Assembly: GCF_003002095.1 (NCBI RefSeq)
Contig: NZ_PVZC01000001.1
Coordinates: forward strand, 248,001 to 312,000
Reading direction: 5' to 3'
Length of the DNA: 64,000 nucleotides
Source: Allonocardiopsis opalescens
Lineage (GTDB): Bacteria > Actinomycetota > Actinomycetes > Streptosporangiales > Streptosporangiaceae
Below the pieces are notes generated by a model. It saw nothing but the letters and a program-made list of their open reading frames with translations, had not been told where the DNA came from and did not search any database. Each line of letters opens with the position of its first letter. The stretch's first letter is position 1. The position numbers and the translations under genes are program-made. This document shows positions 1 to 7,610 of the stretch, piece by piece.

Positions 1-170
1 GCGACGGGATCGCCCCGCCGATCGCCAACCTGGACCGGCCCGACCCCGCCGTCGAACTCGACCTGGTGCGCGGGGCGCCGCGGCCGATCCGCGGCGGCCC
101 GGTGCTGTCGAACTCCTTCGGCTTCGGCGGGCACAACGCCGCGCTCGTCTTCGGGGCGGTGCGGGCATGA
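1..170 (+). CDS. beta-ketoacyl synthase, C-terminal end only (partial)
   Basis: The reading frame is open from the window edge to a TGA at 168-170. The last 55 residues include NSFGFGGHNAALVF, the C-terminal glycine-rich motif of thiolase-fold ketosynthases that lines the active site. The catalytic Cys, His and Lys lie upstream of the window. The stop overlaps the ATG of the next ketosynthase (ATGA), so the two are translationally coupled. Two adjacent ketosynthases suggest a KS pair of a fatty-acid or polyketide cluster. Whether this partner is catalytic or a chain-length-factor type cannot be judged from the tail alone. Confidence 0.85.
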   Translation, partial: DGIAPPIANLDRPDPAVELDLVRGAPRPIRGGPVLSNSFGFGGHNAALVFGAVRA

Positions 171-1480
171 CCGCGACCGCCGCGGAGCGCGGCTCCGCTC
201 CCGCCGCCACGGACGCACGCGGCCGGCACCGGGTGGTGGTCACCGGCCTGGGCGTGCAGACCCCGGCAGGCTGCGACCTGGACACCTTCGCCGAGACGGC
301 CTGGTCGGGGCGCTCGGTGGCCCGGACGGTGACCCGCTTCGACCCCGCGCGGCTGAGCAGCCGGATCGCCTGCGAGCTGCCCGGCTTCGACCCCATCCGC
401 TACGTCGGCGCCAAGGCGGCCCGCCGGATGGACCGCTTCGCGCAGTACGCCGTCGCCGCCGCCCTGGACGCGCTGGGCGACGCGGGCGAGGTGCCCGGCA
501 GCGCCGACCGGTGCGCGGTGGTGTGCGGGGTGGGCATGGGCGGCCACCAGACCTTCTACGAGCAGTCGGTGCTGTCCGCGAGCCCCGAGGGGATGGGGAA
601 GGTCAGCCCGCTGCTGGTGCCGATGATCATCCCCAACTCCGCCAGCGCGCTGATCGCGATGGAGCTGGGCTGGAACGGCCCCGCGCTCGCGGTGGCCGCG
701 GCCTGCGCCTCCGGCACCACCGCCGTCGGCGAGGCGGCCCGGCTCATCCGCTGCGGCGAGGCCGACACCGTGCTGGCCGGCGGCTGCGACAACGGGGTGA
801 CCCTGCTGAGCATGGCCGCGTTCTGCAAGCTCGGCGCGCTGAGCCGCCGCAATGAGGAGCCGTCCACCGCCTCACGGCCCTTCGACCGGACCAGGGACGG
901 CTACGTGATGGGCGAGGGCGCCGCCTTCCTGGTGCTGGAGCGGCTGGACCTGGCCCTGGCCCGCGGCGCCCGCGTCTACGGCGAGGTGCTGGGCTACGCG
1001 CACAACAACGACGCCCACCACATCACCGCGCCGCTGCCCGACGGCAGCCGCGCCGCGCAGTGCATGCGGCGCGCCATGGCCGACGCCGGGATGACCCCCG
1101 CCGACGTCGGAAGTGTGAACGCGCACGGCACCTCCACCCCCGCCAACGACGCCATGGAGGCGCGCGCCCTGCACCTGGTGTTCGGCGAGCGCACCCCGCC
1201 GGTGACCGCGCCCAAGAGCGTGTTCGGCCACCTGATGGGCGGCGCCGGCGCCGCCGAGGCCGTGGTCGCCGCGCTCACCGTGGCCCGCGGGAGCGTGCCG
1301 CCCAGCGCCAACTTCTCCGAGGGCGACCCGGGCACCTCCCTGGACGTGGTGGTGGAGCGGCCGCGTCAGCTCGGCGCCCGGCCGGTGCTGTCGAACTCCT
1401 TCGGGCTGGGCGGGCACAACGCCTGCCTGGTGCTCGGCCCGGTGGCCGGCGCCGGCGCGGCGGGCCTGTCGTCGTGCTGA
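167..1480 (+). CDS. beta-ketoacyl-ACP synthase (FabF/KAS II type)
   Basis: This is a 437-residue decarboxylating Claisen-condensing enzyme that would extend an acyl chain with malonyl-ACP. The thiolase-fold catalytic set is complete: Cys180 in AAACASGTTA, His320 in NAHGTSTPAND, Lys350 and His355 in KSVFGHLMGGAG, and the terminal GLGGHNACLV loop. Length matches FabF and type II PKS KS-alpha proteins. The ATG overlaps the stop of the preceding ketosynthase by 4 nt. The LuxD-like thioesterase and ketoreductase-like SDR downstream suggest a dedicated lipid or polyketide pathway rather than housekeeping FabF. Its 3' end overlaps the convergent tetR gene by 115 nt, which is unusual. Confidence 0.88.
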   Translation: MTATAAERGSAPAATDARGRHRVVVTGLGVQTPAGCDLDTFAETAWSGRSVARTVTRFDPARLSSRIACELPGFDPIRYVGAKAARRMDRFAQYAVAAALDALGDAGEVPGSADRCAVVCGVGMGGHQTFYEQSVLSASPEGMGKVSPLLVPMIIPNSASALIAMELGWNGPALAVAAACASGTTAVGEAARLIRCGEADTVLAGGCDNGVTLLSMAAFCKLGALSRRNEEPSTASRPFDRTRDGYVMGEGAAFLVLERLDLALARGARVYGEVLGYAHNNDAHHITAPLPDGSRAAQCMRRAMADAGMTPADVGSVNAHGTSTPANDAMEARALHLVFGERTPPVTAPKSVFGHLMGGAGAAEAVVAALTVARGSVPPSANFSEGDPGTSLDVVVERPRQLGARPVLSNSFGLGGHNACLVLGPVAGAGAAGLSSC

Positions 1481-2082
1481 CAGCGCGGCCGCGGCACCAG
1501 CCGCAGCGAGGTGAGCAGCCCGCCGACCAGTCGGCGGGCGTCGTCGGTGGCCCGGTCGGGGTCGGGGCTGTCGACGATGGCCAGCGACAGCTCTTGGAGC
1601 GCTCCCACCAGAGTGCTCACGGTCAGGTCAGGGTCGACCGGCGCGGGCTCGCCGGGCGCGCGGCGGACCGCGCCGCGCAGCAGGTGGGCGGCGTACCCGG
1701 CCAGCCGCTCGCGCACCAGCACCCGCCAGCGCTGCCAGCCGAGCGCGGTCACCCCCTCCTGGAGCGCCAGCCGGCTGAACACCGGGTCGGCAGAGGCGAC
1801 CAGGTAGGACTCCAGCCACACCTCCAGCCGCACCTCCGCGCCGCCGCCGGCGCGGCTCTCCACCTGCTCGGTGAAGTTGCGGAAGGTGCGCGCCAGCACG
1901 GCCTCGAAGACCGTCCGCTTGTTCGCGAAATGGTGGTAGATGGCACCTTTCGAAATGCGGGCGGCGGTCGCGATCTCGCTCAATGAGGTGTGGGCGTAGC
2001 CGCGTTCGGAAAACAATCGCAACGCGGCCGTGATGATGGCGTTTCGGGTGCTTTCACGGTACTCCTCACGGCGGCTTCTCAC
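1366..2082 (-). CDS. TetR-family transcriptional regulator
   Basis: A 238-residue protein with an N-terminal TetR DNA-binding domain at about residues 10-60. The helix-turn-helix reads EIATAARISKGAIYHHFANK, followed by a typical helical ligand domain. The last 40 or so residues are low-complexity Pro/Arg-rich and overlap the convergent ketosynthase, so the functional protein may end near the LRLVPRP segment. It is divergent from the LuxD-like gene at 2298, with a 215-nt intergenic region holding a perfect palindrome. The arrangement suggests it represses the lipid genes and itself. The inducer is unknown. Confidence 0.85.
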   Translation of the reverse strand: MRSRREEYRESTRNAIITAALRLFSERGYAHTSLSEIATAARISKGAIYHHFANKRTVFEAVLARTFRNFTEQVESRAGGGAEVRLEVWLESYLVASADPVFSRLALQEGVTALGWQRWRVLVRERLAGYAAHLLRGAVRRAPGEPAPVDPDLTVSTLVGALQELSLAIVDSPDPDRATDDARRLVGGLLTSLRLVPRPRCQHDDRPAAPAPATGPSTRQALCPPSPKEFDSTGRAPS

Positions 2083-2183
2083 AGGTGCGGCCGCTGGTCC
2101 GGCCTGTGCGTCGCGGCCCTCAAAGTCGAAACGATGAATTTTGAATCTCCATTGGCAGTTCGGCCGGCCGTCGGAGACCTGCC

Positions 2184-2207
2184 GTCGGGTTGTCGGGTTG
2201 TCGGGTT
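2184..2207. repeat. three tandem copies of an 8-mer (GTCGGGTT)
   Basis: Three exact head-to-tail copies of GTCGGGTT sit between the divergent tetR and thioesterase genes. They may be a stacked half-site array or a slippage product. They lie about 17 nt before the palindrome at 2224-2238. Confidence 0.6.
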
Positions 2208-2223
2208 CGTAGCTTAGGTCGAA

Positions 2224-2238
2224 AGTCGGAATCCGACT
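2224..2238. promoter_or_regulatory. palindrome, putative TetR operator
   Basis: AGTCGGA-A-TCCGACT is a perfect 7-bp inverted repeat around one base. It lies in the divergent intergenic region between tetR (start 2082) and the LuxD-like gene (start 2298). Size and place fit a TetR operator; the assignment is inferred. Confidence 0.5.
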
Positions 2239-2297
2239 CCGAGTCTGCCGAAATATGTGTCAAAGAACCACGGTCCTTTTGAAAGGAGCCCGAACCC

Positions 2298-3269
2298 ATG
2301 GTCCTGGGCATGATGCCGCCGACCCTCGGCGGCCCTCGGCCGGCCGGCCCGTACGGGTCCGCCACCGAACCCGTCGAACTGCGCAACCGCGCCGGAGCGG
2401 TGATCCGCGGCGCGGTGCACCGGCCGCTCGCGGCCGGCCCGCCGGAACTGGTCGTCCTGGCCGTGGCCGGCCTCGGCGAGCCGATGCGCCGCACCCTCAG
2501 CCCGGCGCTGTACCTGCTGGCCGCCGGGTACACGGTGGTGCGCTTCGACCCGACGAACTCCGTCGGCCGCAGTGAGGGGCCGATGCTCGACTTCACCCCC
2601 GCGCGGCTGGCCGACGACATCGTGGACGTCGGCCGCTGGGCGGCCGAGCGCTGGGCGCCGTGCGAGGTGGCGGTGTACGGGTGCAGCGTCTCGGCGCGGG
2701 CCTCGCTGCGCGCCGCCGCGCAGGCGCCCGGCCTGTTCGCCGCGGTCGGCACCCTGTGCTGCGTGGTGGACCTGCGCGCCACCCTGCACGCCATCCACGG
2801 CACCGACCTGGTCGGCCGCTACTGCGCGCCGGACGCGCCCGAGGTGCGCGGCACCGTCTCGCTGCTCGGCCATGAGGTGCGGGCCGGCGGTGTGCGCACC
2901 CTGCTGCACGGCGACTGGGTCACCCTGGAGTCGGCCCGCCGCGACCTGGCCGCCGCCGCGGGCACCCGCTTCGTCAACGTGCACGGCGGGCGCGACCCCT
3001 ATGTGCGCACCGGCGACGCGCGCAGCGCCTTCGCGCTGCCCAACGCCGACCTGCGGGTGGTGCCCGACGCCGGCCACCACTTCGCCGGCCGGCACCGTGA
3101 CGCGGCGCTCGGCATGCTGGTCGAGGGCTACCGCGCCGCCTTCGGCCAGCCGTGGCGGCCCGCGGCCCGCACCGGATCCGACCGGTGCGGCCTGGAGGCG
3201 CTGAAGGCGGCCGAGGCGGAACTGGACCACTGGTGGCGGACCGTGCCCGACGAGACCGGAGGGCGGTGA
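2298..3269 (+). CDS. LuxD-like acyl-ACP thioesterase / acyltransferase (alpha/beta hydrolase)
   Basis: A 323-residue alpha/beta hydrolase whose core resembles LuxD, the acyltransferase that frees fatty acids from acyl-ACP for bioluminescence. The nucleophile elbow YGCSVSARAS (Ser130) parallels the LuxD ASLSAR motif rather than the usual GxSxG. The following VVDLRATLHAIHGTDL and LLGHEVRAGG segments also align with LuxD as I remember it. The likely Asp is in GGRDPYV and the His in DAGHHF. ATG 2298 has a good ribosome site (AAAGGAG, 2282-2288). It is coupled to the SDR gene by a GTGA overlap. Together with the ketosynthases it would release a finished acyl chain. No LuxC or LuxE partner is visible. 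Confidence 0.7.
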   Translation: MVLGMMPPTLGGPRPAGPYGSATEPVELRNRAGAVIRGAVHRPLAAGPPELVVLAVAGLGEPMRRTLSPALYLLAAGYTVVRFDPTNSVGRSEGPMLDFTPARLADDIVDVGRWAAERWAPCEVAVYGCSVSARASLRAAAQAPGLFAAVGTLCCVVDLRATLHAIHGTDLVGRYCAPDAPEVRGTVSLLGHEVRAGGVRTLLHGDWVTLESARRDLAAAAGTRFVNVHGGRDPYVRTGDARSAFALPNADLRVVPDAGHHFAGRHRDAALGMLVEGYRAAFGQPWRPAARTGSDRCGLEALKAAEAELDHWWRTVPDETGGR

Positions 3270-4069
3270 CCGTGCCCTTCGACTTCACCGGCGCGGTGGT
3301 CTGCGTCACCGGCGGCGGGCGGGGCGTGGGCCGGACCCTGGCCCAGCGCTTCGCCGCGGCCGGGGCGCACGTCGTCGTCAACTACTTCCGCGACCGCGCC
3401 GCCGCCGAGGACACCCTCGCCGCGATCACCGAGCGCGGCGGCAGCGCCGAGGCCGTGCGGGCCTCGGTGGCCAGGCGCGAGGGCGTCGACCGCCTCTTCG
3501 ACCGGGTCGAGGCGGCCCACGGCCGGCTGGACGTGCTGGTGTGCAATGCGGCGTCGGGCGCCTTCCGTCCGCTGGCGGAGCTGTCGGAGAAGGACTGGGC
3601 CCGGGCCGTCGACACCAATCTGCGCGGGGCGCTGTGGTGCGCCCGCCGGGCCGCGCCGCTGATGCCCTCGGGAGGGGCGATCGTCACCCTGTCGTCGTCG
3701 GGGGCCAGCCGCCCGCTGCGCGACTACGCGGCCATCGGCGTCTCCAAGGCGGCGGTGGAGGCGCTGACCCGCTACCTCGCGCTGGAGTACGGGCCGCGCG
3801 GGATCCGGGTGAACGCGGCGTCGGCGGGGCCGCTGGAGAGCGATGCGATCCGGATGTTCCCGCGCGCCGAGGAGCTGGCCGAGGCGGCGGTGGCGAGCAC
3901 CCCGCTCGGCCGGCTCGGCACCGCCGCCGACCTCGCTGACCTGGTGCTCTTCCTGGCCTCGCCCTCGGCGGGCTGGATCACCGGCCAGACGGTGCTCGCC
4001 GACGGGGGGCTCAGCGTGGGCGCGGGGGCGCTGGGAGCCCTTGCGGGCGGCCGTTTTGAGGTCGGTTAG
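3266..4069 (+). CDS. SDR-family oxidoreductase (FabG/ketoreductase-like)
   Basis: A 267-residue classical short-chain dehydrogenase. It has the Rossmann motif TGGGRGVG near the N-terminus, the NAAS segment in place of NNAG, a catalytic Ser in LSSSGAS, and Tyr/Lys in YAAIGVSKAA. The GTG at 3266 overlaps the thioesterase stop and follows an ACCGGAGGG ribosome site; longer starts would run into the upstream gene. The closest functional match is NADPH-dependent 3-ketoacyl-ACP reductase. Its place beside the ketosynthase pair supports reduction of a beta-keto chain, but the substrate is inferred. Confidence 0.85.
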   Translation: MTVPFDFTGAVVCVTGGGRGVGRTLAQRFAAAGAHVVVNYFRDRAAAEDTLAAITERGGSAEAVRASVARREGVDRLFDRVEAAHGRLDVLVCNAASGAFRPLAELSEKDWARAVDTNLRGALWCARRAAPLMPSGGAIVTLSSSGASRPLRDYAAIGVSKAAVEALTRYLALEYGPRGIRVNAASAGPLESDAIRMFPRAEELAEAAVASTPLGRLGTAADLADLVLFLASPSAGWITGQTVLADGGLSVGAGALGALAGGRFEVG

Positions 4070-4118
4070 AGGGGCAGGGCGCAAGTGTGCCAATTCCGAC
4101 CCGAGAGGAGCGGCTTCC

Positions 4119-4409
4119 ATGGGTATCGGAGGCAGCTTGGTGCTCATCGGCGTGGGCGCCGTGCTGGCGTTCGCGACGAACTATGACATATCAGGAATGA
4201 ATCTGAACATGATCGGCTGGATCGTCATGCTGGTGGGTCTGGCCGGCCTGCTGCTGACCTTCCTGTGGTGGCGGCCCAGGCGCCGCGCGGCCGGACTCGC
4301 CGCCGAGTCCGCCGAGCAGCGCATCAGCCGCCGCGAGGGACCGGCGACCGCCTCGGCCCGCGAGGTCGAGGAGACCGTGATCCGCCGCGAGGACCCGCCC
4401 CCTCCCTGA
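4119..4409 (+). CDS. small membrane protein, DUF6458 family
   Basis: A 96-residue protein with two predicted membrane helices (about residues 5-20 and 28-48), a short loop reading NYDISGMNLNMIGW, then a basic RRPRRR stop-transfer and a charged cytoplasmic tail. This matches the actinobacterial DUF6458 family, whose function is unknown. ATG 4119 follows a clear GAGAGGAG ribosome site. It lies 49 nt after the SDR gene on the same strand but looks independent of the lipid cluster. Confidence 0.8.
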   Translation: MGIGGSLVLIGVGAVLAFATNYDISGMNLNMIGWIVMLVGLAGLLLTFLWWRPRRRAAGLAAESAEQRISRREGPATASAREVEETVIRREDPPPP

Positions 4410-4481
4410 CGCACGGACCCCGCGCCCCGCCGCCCATCCGGTCCCCTGGCGGCGGGGCGCGGTGCGTCCCGCCGCCGGTGC

Positions 4482-5297
4482 TCACAGCTCGCAGGCGGCG
4501 ACGGTGGCGTCGTCGCAGCGCTTGCCGCGCGGATGGCGGGTCCGGTCGGCATCGGCGGCCTCGGCGGCCCGGACCGCCGCCACCAGCGCGGCCGGGCCGG
4601 AGCGGGCCACCGCGGCCTGCACGCCCGTCCAGCTCAGCAGGCCCCACTCGTGCAGGCGGCCCGCGCCGTCGGTGAGCAGGGTGGCCCGGCGCAGCGCGCC
4701 GGCCGGGAGTGAGCCGGTGACGGCGCGGTCGGCCGCCTCGGGCCTGGCGGCCGCCACCCAGAAGCCGTCCTCGGCATTGCGCAGCCGCAGCAGCTCGCGG
4801 CCGCCCTCGGCGCGCGCCCCGGTGTGCTCGGGCGAGCCGGGCGGGTACTGCGCCGCGGCGGCGCGGACCCGCGCCGCGATCCGTTCGAGCCGGTCGTCGG
4901 TGACGGCGGCGACCGCGCCGTCGGTGTGTTCGAGCAGCACGACGGAGTCGCACAGCACCAGGTAGTCGACGGTGCCGCCGCGCTCGCGCAGCACGGCGGC
5001 GGTGGCCGAGGGGGTGGCCGGGCGGCTGAGGTCGCAGCTGCCGGCGTGCAGTGTGGCCACCTCGGCGATGGCGGCGCGCAGCGCGCCGGCCAGGCTGAGC
5101 GCGGGGTCGGACGCCCTGGCCAGCAGCCGCGGGCCGAGCGCGCCGACGTACCAGGCGACGCCGTGCACGCAACCGGTGTCCAGCTCGGGCGGCAGCCCGG
5201 CGCCGTCGAGCACCAGCGCCACCTGGTGGCTGGCCGCCGCGAAGTCCTCGTTGGGCCGGGCCGGGTCGCCCGGCTCGCACACCAGACTCACCCGCAT
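4482..5297 (-). CDS. PP2C-like protein phosphatase domain protein
   Basis: A 271-residue cytoplasmic protein resembling a degenerate PPM/PP2C phosphatase. ALVLDGAG (about residues 30-37) corresponds to the metal-binding DG motif, NEDFAAA precedes it, and CDDATVAACEL at the C-terminus matches the terminal DD motif. The central TDG-like motif is present as LLTDGAG. The start at 5297 gives MRVSLVCEPGD, the usual N-terminus; the longer open frame runs into the next promoter region. Genes of this type are common but poorly described in actinomycetes. The phosphoprotein target is unknown. Confidence 0.65.
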   Translation of the reverse strand: MRVSLVCEPGDPARPNEDFAAASHQVALVLDGAGLPPELDTGCVHGVAWYVGALGPRLLARASDPALSLAGALRAAIAEVATLHAGSCDLSRPATPSATAAVLRERGGTVDYLVLCDSVVLLEHTDGAVAAVTDDRLERIAARVRAAAAQYPPGSPEHTGARAEGGRELLRLRNAEDGFWVAAARPEAADRAVTGSLPAGALRRATLLTDGAGRLHEWGLLSWTGVQAAVARSGPAALVAAVRAAEAADADRTRHPRGKRCDDATVAACEL

Positions 5298-5482
5298 GCC
5301 GCCCCCGTCCGCCGCGTTCCGTGGTCCGTCCTCCGCCGCCCCATTCTGGCGGGCCGGCGCGGAGTGGCGGCGGCACGGAGGGGGTGGACACGCGAATGCG
5401 AGGTGAAATCGGCAGGAGATCTGGCGATCGCTGGCCAAAGGCCCATATTCCCCTTGCATCCGCTGATGGGTATGCTGCCGTC

Positions 5483-5923
5483 GTGGCGAGCTTCCGGATC
5501 AAGGACATCGCGCCGCTGCTCGGCGTCAGCGCCGACACCGTGCGGCGGTGGATCGACTCCGGGCGGCTCCCGGCCGAGCGCGACCCGCAGGGGCACCGCG
5601 TGGTCGACGGCGCCGAGCTGGCCGCCTTCATGCGCGGCCGGTCCGACGACGATGACGGGCGGCTGCTGTCCTCGGCCCGCAACCGCTTCCGCGGCCTGGT
5701 CACCGACGTCCGCAAGGACACCGTCATGGCCCAGGTCGAGATCCAGGCGGGCCCGCACCGGGTGGTGTCGCTGATGAGCCGCGAGGCCGCCGACGAGCTG
5801 GGCCTGGCGGTCGGCGTACTGGCGGTCGCGGTGGTGAAGTCGACCACGGTCGTGGTCGAGCTGGCGGAGGACGGGCGCGCGCCCGAGCGGCGCGGGGAGG
5901 CGGTCGACGGTGGGCACGGCTGA
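5483..5923 (+). CDS. molybdate-responsive regulator/binding protein (MerR-like HTH + TOBE)
   Basis: A 146-residue protein with a MerR/excisionase-type winged HTH (residues 1-50, KDIAPLLGVSADTVRRWIDS) followed by one TOBE/molbindin domain (about 70-135, SARNRFRGLVTDVRKDT). TOBE domains bind molybdate. This two-domain form is found beside actinobacterial modABC. GTG 5483 has no ribosome site, but a TATGCT hexamer at 5471-5476 sits just upstream, so the message may be leaderless. The 3' end overlaps modA by 14 nt. It probably senses molybdate and controls the operon; the mechanism is inferred. Confidence 0.8.
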   Translation: MASFRIKDIAPLLGVSADTVRRWIDSGRLPAERDPQGHRVVDGAELAAFMRGRSDDDDGRLLSSARNRFRGLVTDVRKDTVMAQVEIQAGPHRVVSLMSREAADELGLAVGVLAVAVVKSTTVVVELAEDGRAPERRGEAVDGGHG

Positions 5924-6713
5924 GGCGGGGCGCCGGACGCTCGCGGTGGCGGCGGGACTGCTCGCGGCGGCCCTGCTCGGCGCCGCCTGCGCGCCGGTGC
6001 AGGAGGGCGCGGGCGGGTCGGCGGCGACCGGCGAGGACACCGCAGCCGTCACCGTCTTCGCCGCCGCCTCGCTGACGGACGTCTTCGAGCGGCTGGGCAC
6101 CCGCTTCGAGGAGCGGCATCCCGGCACGGAGGTCCGGTTCAACTTCGCCGGCAGCTCCGAGCTGGTGCAGCAGCTCACCGAGGGCGCCCCGGCCGACGTC
6201 TTCGCCGCCGCCAGCACCGCCACCATGGACCAGGCGGTCGAGGCGGGCGCCGTCGCGGACGAGCCCGAGGTCTTCGCCCGCAACACGCTGGAGATCGCGG
6301 TCCCGGCGGGCAACCCCGGCGGAGTCGGGTCCCTGGCCGACCTCGCCGACCCCGCCCTCCAGGTGGTGCTCTGCGCCGAGCAGGTGCCCTGCGGCGCCGC
6401 CACCCGGACCGTGCTGGCCGAGACGGGCGTCGAGATCACCCCCGTGGACTGGGCCGACGACGTGCGCGCCGCCCTCACCCGCGTCCGCCTGGACGAGGCC
6501 GACGCCGCGATCGTCTACCGCACCGACGTGCTCTCGGCCGAGGGTGAGGTGGAGGGCGTCCCCTTCGAGGAGGCGTCGACGGCCGTCAACGACTACCCGA
6601 TCGCCGCCCTCACCGAGGCGCCGGAGCCCGACCTGGCCGCCGCCTTCATCGAACTGGTCCGCTCCGAGACCGGAACCGAGGCACTGGCCGGCGCGGGCTT
6701 CCAGGTGCCCTGA
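5910..6713 (+). CDS. modA: molybdate ABC transporter substrate-binding lipoprotein ModA
   Basis: A 267-residue periplasmic-type binding protein exported as a lipoprotein: a basic N-terminus, a hydrophobic core and lipobox LLGAAC with the acylated Cys near residue 26. VTVFAAASLTDVFERLG is the ModA signature. Conserved Ser residues in GSSELVQQL and the ADVFAAAS motif surround the oxyanion. It captures molybdate or tungstate outside the membrane and hands it to ModB. The GTG start lies inside the upstream regulator gene, indicating one transcript. Confidence 0.93.
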   Translation: MGTAEAGRRTLAVAAGLLAAALLGAACAPVQEGAGGSAATGEDTAAVTVFAAASLTDVFERLGTRFEERHPGTEVRFNFAGSSELVQQLTEGAPADVFAAASTATMDQAVEAGAVADEPEVFARNTLEIAVPAGNPGGVGSLADLADPALQVVLCAEQVPCGAATRTVLAETGVEITPVDWADDVRAALTRVRLDEADAAIVYRTDVLSAEGEVEGVPFEEASTAVNDYPIAALTEAPEPDLAAAFIELVRSETGTEALAGAGFQVP

Positions 6714-6770
6714 CCGTGGCACGAGCACAGGCGCGGTCCCGTTCCCGCGCCGCCCGGAAAGGAGACCGCC

Positions 6771-7610
6771 CTGCCCGCAGCTTCGCCGGCGACTGAGCCG
6801 GCCGAGACCCGCGCCGCGCACCGCTCCGGCCGGGCCCGGGTGCCGTGGCCGCTGCTGGTGCCCGCGGTGGTCGGGCTGGCCTTTCTGGTGCTGCCGCTGC
6901 TCGGGCTGCTGCTGCGGGCGCCGTGGTCGACGCTCGGTACCCGGCTGGTGCAGGGGGAGGTGCTGGAGGCGCTGCGGCTGTCGCTGGTGAGCGCGACGGC
7001 GGCCACCGCGCTGTCCGTTGTCTTCGGGGTGCCGCTGGCCTGGCTGCTGGCGCGGACCGAGTTTCCCGGCCGGGCCGTGGTGCGGGCGCTGGTGACCGTG
7101 CCGCTGGTGCTGCCGCCGGTCGTCGGGGGAGTGGCACTGCTGCTGGTGCTGGGGCGGCGCGGGCTGATCGGGGCGCAGCTGGACGCCTGGTTCGGCGTCA
7201 CCATTCCGTTCACCTCGGTGGCGGTGGTGCTCGCCCAGGTGTTCGTGGCGATGCCGTTCCTGGTGATCAGCGTTGAGGGCGCGCTGCGCGGCGCCGACCG
7301 GCGCTACGAGGAGGCGGCGGCCACGCTCGGCGCCGGGCGGGTCACGGTCTTCCGGCGGGTGACGCTGCCGATGGTGCTGCCCGGGGTGGTGGCCGGTGCT
7401 GTGCTGTGCTGGGCGCGGGCGCTGGGGGAGTTCGGGGCCACCATCACCTTCGCCGGGAACTTCCCCGGCACCACCCGCACCATGCCGCTCGCCGTCTACC
7501 TGGCGATGGAGAGCGACCCGCAGGCCGCGATCGTGCTCAGCGTGGTGCTGCTCGCGGTCTCGGTGGCGGTGCTGGCGGGGCTGCGCGAGCGCTGGGTGGG
7601 GGCGGTGTGA
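6771..7610 (+). CDS. modB: molybdate ABC transporter permease ModB
   Basis: An integral membrane permease with about five or six helices. The coupling (EAA) loop is EEAAATLGAGRVTVFRRVTL, and LVTVPLVLPPVVGGVALLL is typical of ModB. The best ribosome site (AAAGGAG, 6758-6764) lies 6 nt before an in-frame CTG at 6771, while the first conventional start, GTG 6840, has no such site. I therefore prefer CTG 6771 (279 residues); GTG 6840 (256 residues) is the conservative alternative. It forms the membrane channel with ModC, whose start overlaps its stop (GTGTGA). Confidence 0.9.
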   Translation: MPAASPATEPAETRAAHRSGRARVPWPLLVPAVVGLAFLVLPLLGLLLRAPWSTLGTRLVQGEVLEALRLSLVSATAATALSVVFGVPLAWLLARTEFPGRAVVRALVTVPLVLPPVVGGVALLLVLGRRGLIGAQLDAWFGVTIPFTSVAVVLAQVFVAMPFLVISVEGALRGADRRYEEAAATLGAGRVTVFRRVTLPMVLPGVVAGAVLCWARALGEFGATITFAGNFPGTTRTMPLAVYLAMESDPQAAIVLSVVLLAVSVAVLAGLRERWVGAV

